NCBI RefSeq assembly: GCF_014647375.1
Contig: NZ_BMPB01000014.1
Location: 1 to 64,000, forward strand
Direction: 5' to 3'
Source: Parabacteroides faecis
Lineage (GTDB): Bacteria > Bacteroidota > Bacteroidia > Bacteroidales > Tannerellaceae
Length of the DNA stretch: 64,000 nt
Below the pieces are notes generated by a model, which was not told the DNA's origin, made no database searches, and saw nothing but the letters and a program-made list of their open reading frames with translations. Shown piece after piece: positions 27,653-36,314 of the stretch. The position numbers and the translations under genes were made by a program. Numbering within the stretch: the first letter of the stretch is position 1; every line of letters starts with the position of its first letter.

Positions 27653-27660
27653 CAAAGATA
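27653..27660 (-). promoter_or_regulatory. promoter -7 element of the HTCS gene
   Basis: The minus strand reads TATCTTTG, matching TAnnTTTG, about 70 bases before the HTCS start at 27582. A possible TTG lies 18 bases further upstream (27679-27681). The 464-base gap between the HTCS and DUF6051 genes otherwise holds only the LytTR remnant and the right direct repeat. Confidence 0.45.
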
Positions 27661-27691
27661 GAGATATTTTATTCACTGCAATATCAATTGT

Positions 27692-27874
27692 TCAGTCTTT
27701 CGATAGTTTGTTTGCCGCCTCTGCCCGATCCTCTGCCAGCAATCTCAACAGCCGTTCTTTCTTCTGATAGGAAAAATAGAAACGTAAAACCGAATAAGGT
27801 AACAGCAGAACCAGGCGAACGATGTTCGACTTCCCATAAATATAAGCGGGTATTTTATGACCGAGCATTCCCAT
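27692..27874 (-). pseudogene. shrunken remnant of a LytTR regulator gene
   Basis: A 60-codon frame whose first 24 residues (MGMLGHKIPAYIY...) match the LytTR regulator at 14703 and whose next 35 match residues about 133-167 of it, after which it stops. Relative to the intact gene it lacks 324 bp (108 codons, in frame), exactly the interval between two copies of AGAACCAG (14312-14319 and 14636-14643). It has lost helices 1-3 and the DNA-binding domain. The part near the start is about 99% identical to the intact gene, while the part beyond the junction is only about 82% identical, so the two parts have different histories. Confidence 0.87.
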
Positions 27875-28197
27875 ATCTTTTGCCTCTTATTTGGTAACAA
27901 ATGTAATAGTAAATCCCGAAACATTCACCCCGCATATAAAAATTTCACCCCACTATTCGGGTTTATGCCCCTGCCGCAGTTCGCCGGAACCATTTATTTG
28001 CAAGGATTGTTTTAATAGTGTTTGTTTGCATCAAAAATCGATTGTTATGGATATCTCACTTCGCACACAACAGCTGAACAGCCTTTTCTCGTATGATAAA
28101 AAGGCACGCCTGGAAGAGAGCCGCCTGGAAATAACTCCCTTTCGTTTTACGCAGACAATAGGTGCCAGCGAAATTAACGAATTCCAGAAAGAGCTCG
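27803..28197 (+). repeat. 395-bp direct repeat, right copy
   Basis: Partner of 14632-15026, with four substitutions and no gaps by my reading. It carries the LytTR start region, the divergent spacer and the first 50 codons of the intact DUF6051 gene. Together the two copies enclose 12,776 bp containing the lyase/GH88 locus. Confidence 0.92.
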
Positions 28198-29192
28198 CCA
28201 CGACAGAATTCTGTTCCGTCACCGACGACCATATCCAGGAAAATAAAATATTCAATTATACCGTATTCGCTCCTTCCGGAAAAGAGAAGCGCGACAAAGC
28301 CATTATCCTCCTACACGGACTGAACGAACGAACCTGGGAAAAATACCTGACCTGGGCCGAATATCTGACCGAGTCGACCGGAAAGCCGGTCATACTTTTC
28401 CCGATCGCTTTCCACATGAACCGGACACCGGGCAGCTGGTGCAATCCGCGAACCGTGTTACCCTGGGTCGGTAAACGGAAACAGGAAATAGACAACCTGG
28501 TCAATTCCACTTTCGCCAATATTACGTTGAGTAGCAGACTGTCGATAAATCCGCTGCGTTTCTATGCTTCAGGGCGCGAATCGGTGTATAACCTCTGGCA
28601 ACTGGTCTATGAGATCAAGAGCGGAAGACATCCTCTATTCAAAGAAGACACCTCCATCAATCTGTTTGCCTATTCCATCGGCGCATTGCTGTCGCAGGTA
28701 TTATTACTGAGTAATCCGGAGAAAATGTTCAACGATACCCGCCTGTTCATGTTCTGCGGAGGTTCCATTTTCAGCGAGATGGATGGTAACGCACGCGATA
28801 TTATGGACAAGGATGCATTCGACAGCCTGCAACGCTTTTATCGTCACGACTTTCTGGAAAACCGTTCTTTACCGACTTCGTTCAGGAATGATTTTCTCGA
28901 ACAGGCATTCAAGGCTATGATACGTCCGGATGTTCTGCAGGAATACCGCGAATCCTTTTTCCAGAAAGCGTGTAACCGGATCAAAGCGATCTCATTGAAG
29001 AAAGATGTCGTCATGCCTACAAACGGAGTGATCAAGGCATTGGGTAAAGCATCCGACAAAATACTGGAAGAACTGGATTTTCCTTTCTCTTATTCGCATC
29101 AGATACCGTTCCCTTTCCGGGCAAAGATCGACCAGACACTCGTAAACCGGGAGTTCAACAATATATTCAGTAAGGCGGCAGCATTCTTATAA
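28047..29192 (+). CDS. DUF6051 family protein, alpha/beta-hydrolase-like
   Basis: A 381-residue protein without signal peptide, which I recognise as DUF6051. It looks like a serine hydrolase: AIILLHGLNERTW (about 91-103) resembles the oxyanion strand-loop, and FAYSIGALLSQVL (about 210-222) resembles a nucleophile elbow with Ser213. A C-terminal His is plausible but not pinned down. The substrate is unknown. The ATG at 28047 is chosen because the homologous stump at 14876 starts identically and upstream residues have no protein character. It is divergent from the LytTR remnant; in the presumed ancestral arrangement it was divergent from the intact LytTR gene. It ends at a strong terminator. 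Confidence 0.85.
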   Translation: MDISLRTQQLNSLFSYDKKARLEESRLEITPFRFTQTIGASEINEFQKELATTEFCSVTDDHIQENKIFNYTVFAPSGKEKRDKAIILLHGLNERTWEKYLTWAEYLTESTGKPVILFPIAFHMNRTPGSWCNPRTVLPWVGKRKQEIDNLVNSTFANITLSSRLSINPLRFYASGRESVYNLWQLVYEIKSGRHPLFKEDTSINLFAYSIGALLSQVLLLSNPEKMFNDTRLFMFCGGSIFSEMDGNARDIMDKDAFDSLQRFYRHDFLENRSLPTSFRNDFLEQAFKAMIRPDVLQEYRESFFQKACNRIKAISLKKDVVMPTNGVIKALGKASDKILEELDFPFSYSHQIPFPFRAKIDQTLVNREFNNIFSKAAAFL

Positions 29193-29205
29193 GCTAAAAA
29201 CAAAA

Positions 29206-29238
29206 AGCGAACGCAGACTTGTATCATCTACGTTCGCT
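29206..29238. terminator. bidirectional terminator between DUF6051 and the MFS gene
   Basis: AGCGAACG and CGTTCGCT form a perfect 8-bp stem, extended past one mismatch by AGA/TCT, flanked by an A-run on the left and TATTATTTTT on the right. It lies between convergent genes and suits both. Confidence 0.85.
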
Positions 29239-29267
29239 ATTATTTTTAATACTTATTTTATCTTTAA

Positions 29268-30710
29268 TTACTCCAACGTAATCACCTTATATTTCGGAAC
29301 CAACGCCTTCATAGCCACCCATCCGATCAGATAAGCAACAGAACATACGCAGAAGATAATAAAATATCCGGCCGGTTTTCCTTCAAATCCCATAAACGTC
29401 ATGTGAGTTTCATCAGCATAGACAAACAGGTTACCTGCCACTTTCTGCAGGATCATCGAACCTACACCGCCTGCCATACCACCGATACCGGTAATACTGG
29501 CAATAGCAGATTTCGGGAACATATCGCCTACCGTAGAGAAAATATTGGCAGACCAGGACTGGTGAGCCGCACCGCCGATACCGATCAAAATTACCGGAAA
29601 CCAGGGAGAAATAGTACCTAACGGCTGCGCCAATAATACGACCAACGGGAAGAAAGCGAAGATCAGCATCGCTTTCATACGGGCAGCATACGGATTCATA
29701 CCTGTACGGTTGATAAATATAGTCGGAAGTTTACCCCCGTAAATAGAGAGCATCGTAATCGCATATAACGTAAAGATCAATGCCATTCCCAACGGATCGG
29801 AAGTCTTGATCCCGAACTGTGTATTCAGATAAGAAGGAGTCCAGAACAGGAAGAACCACCATACACCATCCGTCATGAATTTACCGACAATGAACGACCA
29901 GGTCTGCTTATAACTGAAACATTGCCAGAAACCGATCTTTTTCTCCTCTTCTTCTGTTTTTGCAATTCCGCCGTCTTCATCCTTATCCTGTTCGATATAA
30001 GCCAATTCGGCTGCATTCACATGTTTACTCTTTTCGGGAGTGGTGTACATGAACACCCACATTCCCATCCAGATAAAACCAAGCGCACCGATCACGATAA
30101 AAGCCATTTCCCATCCCAGCCATTTAGCCAACGGCGGAATACTGAGCGGAGCGATCAAGGCACCGATAGAAGCACCGGCGTTGAATATAGAGGTCGCGTA
30201 AGCACGGTCTTTCTTCGGGAAATATTCGGCTGTTACCTTAATTGCTGCCGGGAAGTTTCCGGCTTCACCCAAGGCCAGCACACAGCGGGCAACCAGGAAG
30301 CAATACATACTGACAGTCGCCAGTACAACAACTACATCACCCGTTGCGCCGATCAGCTCGGCCGCACTGTTCATTCCTACATAATGTTCCGTTACAACAC
30401 CACATAACGCGTGCATGCAGGCACCCACCGACCAAACACCGATCGACCAGAGGTATCCTTTTTTTGTACCCATCCAGTCTATAAAGCGACCGGCAAAGAG
30501 CATACAAATAGCGTATACAATAGAAAATACAGATGTGATCGTACCGTAGTGAGATTCGTTCCAATGAAATTCGGGTTTGATAAATTCATCCCAGGTTAGT
30601 GATAAGACCTGACGGTCGAGATAATTTACTGTTGTCGCAAAGAACAACATCGCACAGATCGTCCATCTGTACCGGGTCATTTTCTGACCAACATTGCCTA
30701 ATGTGCTCAT
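29268..30710 (-). CDS. MFS transporter, hexuronate (ExuT-like) type
   Basis: A 480-residue, 12-helix major facilitator of the anion:cation symporter group. The start (RYRWTICAMLFFATTVNYLDRQVLSLTW, about 13-40) and the loop FAGRFIDWMGTKKGY (about 71-85) are typical of hexuronate and galactarate carriers. A charged central loop lies at about 235-262. It should import glucuronate, galacturonate or related acids with protons across the inner membrane. The context supports this: tagaturonate reductase and altronate dehydratase are encoded nearby, and the lyase/GH88 locus releases unsaturated uronates. It is divergent from the second HTCS gene. Confidence 0.87.
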   Translation of the reverse strand: MSTLGNVGQKMTRYRWTICAMLFFATTVNYLDRQVLSLTWDEFIKPEFHWNESHYGTITSVFSIVYAICMLFAGRFIDWMGTKKGYLWSIGVWSVGACMHALCGVVTEHYVGMNSAAELIGATGDVVVVLATVSMYCFLVARCVLALGEAGNFPAAIKVTAEYFPKKDRAYATSIFNAGASIGALIAPLSIPPLAKWLGWEMAFIVIGALGFIWMGMWVFMYTTPEKSKHVNAAELAYIEQDKDEDGGIAKTEEEEKKIGFWQCFSYKQTWSFIVGKFMTDGVWWFFLFWTPSYLNTQFGIKTSDPLGMALIFTLYAITMLSIYGGKLPTIFINRTGMNPYAARMKAMLIFAFFPLVVLLAQPLGTISPWFPVILIGIGGAAHQSWSANIFSTVGDMFPKSAIASITGIGGMAGGVGSMILQKVAGNLFVYADETHMTFMGFEGKPAGYFIIFCVCSVAYLIGWVAMKALVPKYKVITLE

Positions 30711-30737
30711 TTCTTACTGGTTTTTCATGATTTGCGG

Positions 30738-30767
30738 CAAATATATATCATTTTTTTTAATTACAAA
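30738..30767 (-). promoter_or_regulatory. promoter of the MFS gene
   Basis: The minus strand has TTTG (30764-30767), an 18-base spacer and TATATTTG (30738-30745), 27 bases before the transporter start codon. Confidence 0.55.
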
Positions 30768-30859
30768 GCATATTGTGTGTGCGAATACACGATTATTTAC
30801 ATTTAATTGGAAACATACAGTAATACGAGAATATAATCAGGAAATGATTTCATAGAGAG

Positions 30860-30890
30860 TTGGGTGCTATGTTTTTTTTCATCATCTTTG
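30860..30890 (+). promoter_or_regulatory. promoter of the second HTCS gene
   Basis: TTG (30860-30862), a 20-base spacer and CATCTTTG (30883-30890), close to TAnnTTTG. Transcription would start around 30896, downstream of the first ATG at 30892, which argues that translation starts at 30928. Confidence 0.5.
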
Positions 30891-30927
30891 TATGAAGAAA
30901 ACACACAACACATTACAGGCTGTCTTT

Positions 30928-33900
30928 ATGAGAAAATCTATTCTATACCTTCTGCTAATGATTTTCTGTCTGTCCGGGCTATATGCCGCAAACAGAAAGC
31001 CATTCAATTATTACTTTTCACATATTTCAAGTGAAGACGGTTTATCAGAAAGTCAGGTAAAAGTAATATTGCAAGACAGTTACGGCTTTATGTGGTTCGG
31101 AACGAAGAACGGACTGAACCGCTATGACGGAACCTCTATACGTACGATCAATTGCGACGATTATATTGCAGGGACAAGCAATCACAATATATCCGCCCTT
31201 TTCGAAGATGAAAATAAGAAGTTATGGGTGGGCACCGACCGGGGTGTATATATCTATGATCCGGTCCATGACATATTCTCTTTCATTGACATGGAAGCAG
31301 AGAATGGAGAGAAAATGTTCAACTGGGTAGCTAAAATCACTTCCGACCACGAAGGGAATATCTGGATACTGATCCCTGACCAGGGTGCATTCCGTTATAA
31401 AGACGAGAAATTATATTATTATGCCATCACCAATAAAGACAATATCAAACGGGAAAGCCCCGGAGCCATTTGTGTAAGAGAAAACGGAGAAGTGTGGATC
31501 GGGACAACAGGAGTCGGCATCTTCCGTTACGACCCGAAAACGGATTCATTCACCCAATACCATACCGACAAAGAGGGTAATACCCTGATGGGAGAACATA
31601 TCTTCGCCATGTGCGAATATGGTGACTGGATCGCCCTGGCAGTCCATGACGGCGAACTGAAAAAGTACAATCCGGCTACCAACGTCCTGCAAACAGTGAA
31701 AGCACCGGGCGTGCATCATACGATATTACGTGATGTAGTTTGTTTTGATAAGAAAAGACTTTGGGTCTGCTCACACGCCGGCCTGTTCATTGTCGATGAA
31801 GAGAACAAAGAGGTGATTCATCTGAAAGAAGACCTGATGCATTCCTACAGCCTCTCTGATAATATCATTTTCTGCATTCATAAAGACAGGGAAGGCGGGA
31901 TTTGGCTCGGTACTAAGTTCGGGGGTGTCAACTACCTGCCGAATCATAAACTGTTGTTTGAGAAATATGTACCTTCCAGTTCGGAAAAATCGCTCAATAC
32001 GCGGCGTATCCGTGAGATTGCGGAAGCTCCCGACGGTAATATATGGATCGGAACGGAAGATAACGGCATCAATATTCTGAATCCGGCAACCGGCGAAGTA
32101 ACGCAGATCGACTATCCGGCTTCCGACAGGAAGAACCATCTCATGACTCAATCCCTGAGCATCCACGACGGGAAAGTATACTGCGGCTTATTCAAATACG
32201 GGCTGGACATTATTAACATATCCGACCATTCGATCAAACACTACACCCACCAGCAATTAAATCTCGATGAAGAAAGCGTCTATTCCCAGCTGATCGACAG
32301 CAAGGGGCGCCTTTGGGTCGGGAATGCATGGGGACTATCCAGAGCAGAGGCCGGTTCTTCGGTTTTTACCCGGATACCGGAAATAGGGCTCGACTGGATC
32401 GTATGTATGAAGGAAGATAAGAAAGGACGGATATGGCTTGCTTCCATGGGAAGCGGCGTATGGAAATACACACCGGAAGACAACTCGTTCAAGAAATACT
32501 TTAACGACTCGAAAGATGCAAACAGCCTGAGTTCAAATTCCGTCAGTTCCGTTATGGAGGACAGCAAAGGGCAGATATGGTTCTCTACCGACCGGGGTGG
32601 CATCTGCCGGTATAATGAAGCCGACGATAATTTCACCACCTTCTCCAAAGAACAGGGATTACCCGATGATGTAGCTTATAAGATACTGGAAGATAAAAAT
32701 CACAATTTCTGGTTCGGTACCAACCAAGGGCTTGTGAAATTTAAACCGGAGACCGGTGATATCCGTGTATTTACCGTACAGGACGGACTGATCGGCAACC
32801 AGTTCAACTACAATTCGGGGGTGAAGGCTAGCAACGGGAAATTCTACTTCGGGACGATCGACGGGCTGATCGCCTTCAATCCGGACGATGACCAGCAGAG
32901 CGATTTCATATCGCCGGTTTATATTACTAAATTCAGCATATATAATAAGGAAGTAACAGTGCATACCCCTCGCTCGCCGTTGAGTAAAAGTATCCTGCAT
33001 ACGAACCGGATCGTATTGCCCTACGACCAGTCGAACATCAGTTTCGACGTGGCTATACCATCCTATTCGTCGGCACGCAGCGAGGAATGCTTCTATAAGA
33101 TGGAACCGCTGGACCATAATTGGGTAAAGTCGAACAGCAATCAGAATATATCCTATGCCAAACTTCCTCCGGGCAATTATATCTTCCATGTCAAGGCGAC
33201 GCAGGATGAAGGGGCTGACAGTCAATCGGCCACATCGCTCCGCATCACCATCCTACCCCCCTGGTGGTTATCTACCTGGGCCTATTTTGTCTATACGATA
33301 CTGGTACTATACCTGGTATACGGATGGTTCCGTTGGTACAAACGGCGTAAGGAACGGCAGATGGAAGAAAAGCAGAAACTTTTCGAAATAGCCAAAGAAA
33401 AGGAACTCTACGAAGCCAAAGTGGAGTTTTTTACCGAGATCGCCCATGAGGTACGTACCCCTTTGACACTGATCAACGGTCCGCTGGAGACAATCCTCGA
33501 TATGAATATCCAGGACAGCAAGATCACACGTAACCTAACCGTAATTGCCCAGAACACCAAACGCCTGCTCGAACTGACCGGGCAGTTGCTGGACTTCCGG
33601 AAAGTCGGCGCCAATAAGTTCAAAATGGATTTTGCCTGGGTGAACGTCACGACGTTGCTGAAAGATACGATCTTACGCTTCGAACCGACCATCCTACAAC
33701 AGGATAAGGAATTATCCGTCGATATTCCCGAAGAAGAAATCACGGCAGCCATCGACCAGGAAGCCGTCACCAAGATATTGAGTAACCTGCTGAACAATGC
33801 CCTGAAATATTCAGCCCATACGATCCGGATCGAACTGCGGCAGGAAGAAACGACCTTCAGTATCCGTGTCACCAGCGACGGGAACCGGATACCGGCCGAA

Positions 33901-34938
33901 CTCAGCCAGCAGATATTCGAACCTTTCTATCAGATCAATAAGAAAGAGGGAGCATCGACCGGTGCCGGTATCGGTCTGCCGTTAGCCCGCTCGCTCGCAA
34001 TGCTCCACTCCGGAAAGCTCTGGCTCGACACCGAAGTTAACGGTAATTCATTTGTACTGACACTACCTCTTGTCCAGGAAAAAGTCCGGCAACAGGAAAG
34101 CGCCGTTATTCAGGAAGAATTTATTTTCCCTGAAGAAGGTACCACTGTCAACGCCGAAGGCCGGAACTATACGCTCCTGCTCGTAGAAGACAACGAAACC
34201 ATGCGTTCGTTCCTTTCCGAAAAGTTACAGGAACTGTTCATCACGGAAACTGCTCCAGACGGAAAGGCGGCACTTGAAATCTTGCGCGAACATCATATAG
34301 ATATTGTCGTCAGCGACATTATGATGCCCGTCATGAACGGTCTCGAACTGTGCAAAGAGATGAAAGCGGACATTGAACTCAGCCATATCCCGGTCATATT
34401 CCTGACAGCCAAGAATGACCTCGACAGCAAGATCACCGGCCTGCGCCTGGGTGCGGAAGCCTATGTAGAGAAACCATTCTCATTCAATTACCTGGCGACA
34501 CAGATATTCTCCCTCCTGAACAACCGTCAAAAAGAACGCGAGGCTTTCTCCAAACGTCCGTTCTTCCCGGTCAATAATATGCAGATGAACAAGGCCGATA
34601 AAGAATTTATGGATCGGATCATCGCTATTATTCACAAAAATATCACGGATGAGAACTTCGGCGTAGAGAAACTGGCAGAAATATTATTCCTGAGCCGTTC
34701 CAGCCTGTTGCGTAAGATAAAGGTTCTGTCCGGACTGTCACCCAACGACTTTATCCGCCTCATCCGCCTGAAGAAAGCGGCAGAACTGATACTCGACGGC
34801 AAGCACCGGATCGGGGAAATTTGTTATCTGGTCGGCATCAACTCTCCTTCCTATTTCAGTAAGATATTCCTGAAGCAGTTCGGGATGACACCGAAAGACT
34901 TTGAGAAGCAGAACCAAGGTGCTTCAAACGAGGGATGA
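30928..34938 (+). CDS. hybrid two-component system sensor/regulator (HTCS), no adjacent SusCD
   Basis: A 1336-residue HTCS: signal peptide (MRKSILYLLLMIFCLSGLYA), beta-propeller sensor repeats (about 25-680), Y_Y_Y domain (about 695-775), one transmembrane helix (about 785-803), histidine kinase (H-box FFTEIAHEVRTPLTL near 833), receiver (LLLVEDNET; Asp in VVSDIMMP near 1130) and AraC-type HTH (about 1237-1325). The ATP-lid G1 motif reads TSDGNRIP where the first HTCS has the canonical DTGIG, so its kinase or phosphatase balance may differ. It lies between the hexuronate carrier (divergent) and the LacI gene (convergent, overlapping by 15 bases). With no SusCD next to it, the targets may be the carrier or the L-galactose operon; this is inference. 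Confidence 0.93.
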   Translation: MRKSILYLLLMIFCLSGLYAANRKPFNYYFSHISSEDGLSESQVKVILQDSYGFMWFGTKNGLNRYDGTSIRTINCDDYIAGTSNHNISALFEDENKKLWVGTDRGVYIYDPVHDIFSFIDMEAENGEKMFNWVAKITSDHEGNIWILIPDQGAFRYKDEKLYYYAITNKDNIKRESPGAICVRENGEVWIGTTGVGIFRYDPKTDSFTQYHTDKEGNTLMGEHIFAMCEYGDWIALAVHDGELKKYNPATNVLQTVKAPGVHHTILRDVVCFDKKRLWVCSHAGLFIVDEENKEVIHLKEDLMHSYSLSDNIIFCIHKDREGGIWLGTKFGGVNYLPNHKLLFEKYVPSSSEKSLNTRRIREIAEAPDGNIWIGTEDNGINILNPATGEVTQIDYPASDRKNHLMTQSLSIHDGKVYCGLFKYGLDIINISDHSIKHYTHQQLNLDEESVYSQLIDSKGRLWVGNAWGLSRAEAGSSVFTRIPEIGLDWIVCMKEDKKGRIWLASMGSGVWKYTPEDNSFKKYFNDSKDANSLSSNSVSSVMEDSKGQIWFSTDRGGICRYNEADDNFTTFSKEQGLPDDVAYKILEDKNHNFWFGTNQGLVKFKPETGDIRVFTVQDGLIGNQFNYNSGVKASNGKFYFGTIDGLIAFNPDDDQQSDFISPVYITKFSIYNKEVTVHTPRSPLSKSILHTNRIVLPYDQSNISFDVAIPSYSSARSEECFYKMEPLDHNWVKSNSNQNISYAKLPPGNYIFHVKATQDEGADSQSATSLRITILPPWWLSTWAYFVYTILVLYLVYGWFRWYKRRKERQMEEKQKLFEIAKEKELYEAKVEFFTEIAHEVRTPLTLINGPLETILDMNIQDSKITRNLTVIAQNTKRLLELTGQLLDFRKVGANKFKMDFAWVNVTTLLKDTILRFEPTILQQDKELSVDIPEEEITAAIDQEAVTKILSNLLNNALKYSAHTIRIELRQEETTFSIRVTSDGNRIPAELSQQIFEPFYQINKKEGASTGAGIGLPLARSLAMLHSGKLWLDTEVNGNSFVLTLPLVQEKVRQQESAVIQEEFIFPEEGTTVNAEGRNYTLLLVEDNETMRSFLSEKLQELFITETAPDGKAALEILREHHIDIVVSDIMMPVMNGLELCKEMKADIELSHIPVIFLTAKNDLDSKITGLRLGAEAYVEKPFSFNYLATQIFSLLNNRQKEREAFSKRPFFPVNNMQMNKADKEFMDRIIAIIHKNITDENFGVEKLAEILFLSRSSLLRKIKVLSGLSPNDFIRLIRLKKAAELILDGKHRIGEICYLVGINSPSYFSKIFLKQFGMTPKDFEKQNQGASNEG

Positions 34939-35973
34939 GGGAATACCGACTGTGTTCATATTCTTCCGGGAAGTTTCCCGTACTGATAAATGGGTAGGAA
35001 CGACAATCTGCCGGGGCTTCTCCCGTTTTTTGATCTGTTTGAGAAGCAGGTTACAGCATTCCTCCCCCATCTTATAGGTCTGATGGGTAACGGCTGTCAG
35101 GGCCGGTTCCACATAGTTGGAGTGAAGCTCGTCGGTGTATCCGATCAGGGCAATATCGGCAGGGATACAGAGCTGGTGTTTTTTGATCTCTTTCATGGCA
35201 GCAAAAGCCAGTGTGTCATTCATTGCCAGAATAGCATCCGGCGGTTGCGGTAACGAGAGTAACCGGTTACATCCTTCCCGTCCTTCCTCATAAGTCATCT
35301 TTTTACAAACAATCAGGTCATCCTCCACCGGTAAGCCATATTCTTTCAAAGCTTCTACATACCCGTCACGGCGTTGTTGGACGATCGCCAAATGATCGGA
35401 ACCACCCAGGAAAGCCACCCGTTTCGAACCCGACTCCAACAGGTGACAGGTAGCCACCCGCGCCGACTCCTTATTATCGGCAACAACCGAAGGGATCGTA
35501 TTCGTCAGGCAGACACGGTCGAAAAAGACCAGCGGGATATCCATATCCTCCAAAGAAAGGAAATGAGCGTAATCGGTCGTTTCCTGAGATAGACAGGCCA
35601 ATATCCCCTCCACCCGCATATTCACCAGGTCCTCCACACAATGCACTTCCTGTTCGTATTGTTCATAGGAGGAAGTAATAATGACGGAATACTCGTTCTT
35701 ACGCGCCACGTCATTGATGCCGCTGATGATCGATGAATAGAAATGAGTGACAATATCAGGCACGATAATGCCGATAATACGCGGTGTATTTTTCAGCAGG
35801 CTAAGGGCAAACGGGTTCGGACGATAATTCCATTCTTCGGCAAGCGCCTTCACACGTTCCCTCATCTCAGGACCGATCTCGTAACTGTCGTTCAACGCAC
35901 GGGATACGGTAGAAACGGAAACACCCAGTTCTTTCGCCAGGTCTTTCAATGATATGTGTCTTTTCTTAGGCAT
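34924..35973 (-). CDS. LacI family transcriptional regulator
   Basis: A 349-residue repressor-type regulator. The N-terminal HTH (ISLKDLAKELGVSVSTVSRALND, about 7-29) is followed by the hinge and a periplasmic-binding-protein-like effector domain (about 60-335; IIGIIVPDI, DAILAMNDTLAFAAM). The ATG at 35973 is preferred over the longer frame because a promoter at 35995-36023 would place transcription start inside the extension. Its 3' end overlaps the HTCS 3' end by 15 bases. It is divergent from the L-galactose operon (342 bases apart), and the shared spacer holds a phased repeat array and a palindrome, so local control of that operon is likely. The effector is unknown; a sugar of the pathway is the natural guess. 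Confidence 0.93.
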   Translation of the reverse strand: MPKKRHISLKDLAKELGVSVSTVSRALNDSYEIGPEMRERVKALAEEWNYRPNPFALSLLKNTPRIIGIIVPDIVTHFYSSIISGINDVARKNEYSVIITSSYEQYEQEVHCVEDLVNMRVEGILACLSQETTDYAHFLSLEDMDIPLVFFDRVCLTNTIPSVVADNKESARVATCHLLESGSKRVAFLGGSDHLAIVQQRRDGYVEALKEYGLPVEDDLIVCKKMTYEEGREGCNRLLSLPQPPDAILAMNDTLAFAAMKEIKKHQLCIPADIALIGYTDELHSNYVEPALTAVTHQTYKMGEECCNLLLKQIKKREKPRQIVVPTHLSVRETSRKNMNTVGIPSSLV

Positions 35974-35994
35974 CACAAATCCGATTAGGTCCGA

Positions 35995-36023
35995 CAAATA
36001 TATATTTTTTCCGGCAGATACAA
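35995..36023 (-). promoter_or_regulatory. promoter of the LacI family gene
   Basis: The minus strand has TTG (36021-36023), an 18-base spacer and TATATTTG (35995-36002), 22 bases before the ATG at 35973. Confidence 0.55.
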
Positions 36024-36090
36024 GCGATTACCTCCGAGATAGATGCTATCGTATACCGACATCGAGCCGTTTATACCCGATTCTTTATTC

Positions 36091-36176
36091 GTATCACAGC
36101 TGTGATACAAAAGAAATCCATCTGTGAAACAAACGGAATCCAATAGTGAAACAAAAGAAACGCAACTGTGATATGC
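36091..36176 (+). promoter_or_regulatory. 22-bp phased operator-like array in the LacI/L-galactose spacer
   Basis: A perfect 18-bp palindrome (GTATCACAGCTGTGATAC, 36091-36108) is followed by repeats of its right half. GTGATACA at 36102, GTGAAACA at 36124, GTGAAACA at 36146 and GTGATATG at 36168 start exactly 22 bases apart. Each is followed by an A-rich stretch in the first three units. Spacing near two helical turns puts all sites on one DNA face, as expected for a regulator binding cooperatively. Confidence 0.65.
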
Positions 36177-36217
36177 AATACTCATAGCGGGATAATAACG
36201 ATCCGACAGGACCTGCC

Positions 36218-36233
36218 ACGCAAACCTTTGCGT
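36218..36233. promoter_or_regulatory. palindrome between array and operon promoter
   Basis: ACGCAAA, two bases, TTTGCGT: a 7-bp inverted repeat with a central CC, followed by ATTTTTA. It could be a repressor operator (the LacI gene is next door) or a short hairpin. Confidence 0.45.
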
Positions 36234-36277
36234 AGATTTTTATGTACAAAACGGTTATAATCAATACATAAAAGCTA

Positions 36278-36285
36278 TACTTTTG
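36278..36285 (+). promoter_or_regulatory. promoter -7 element of the L-galactose operon
   Basis: TACTTTTG matches TAnnTTTG and lies 29 bases before the first ATG of the operon. No clear -33 TTTG is present, which fits a regulated promoter. Confidence 0.5.
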
Positions 36286-36314
36286 GACTATTGCAAACTC
36301 AATCTATTTAAACC

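Noticed and set aside
14632-28197. Transposon or integrative element with 395-bp terminal repeats
   Set aside because: No transposase, integrase or mobilisation gene lies between the repeats, and the repeats are made of host gene starts rather than element ends.
36091-36190. Possible CRISPR-like repeat array
   Set aside because: The repeated part is only about 8-12 bases with 22-bp spacing and no true spacers, and no cas gene is present; a regulatory array fits better.
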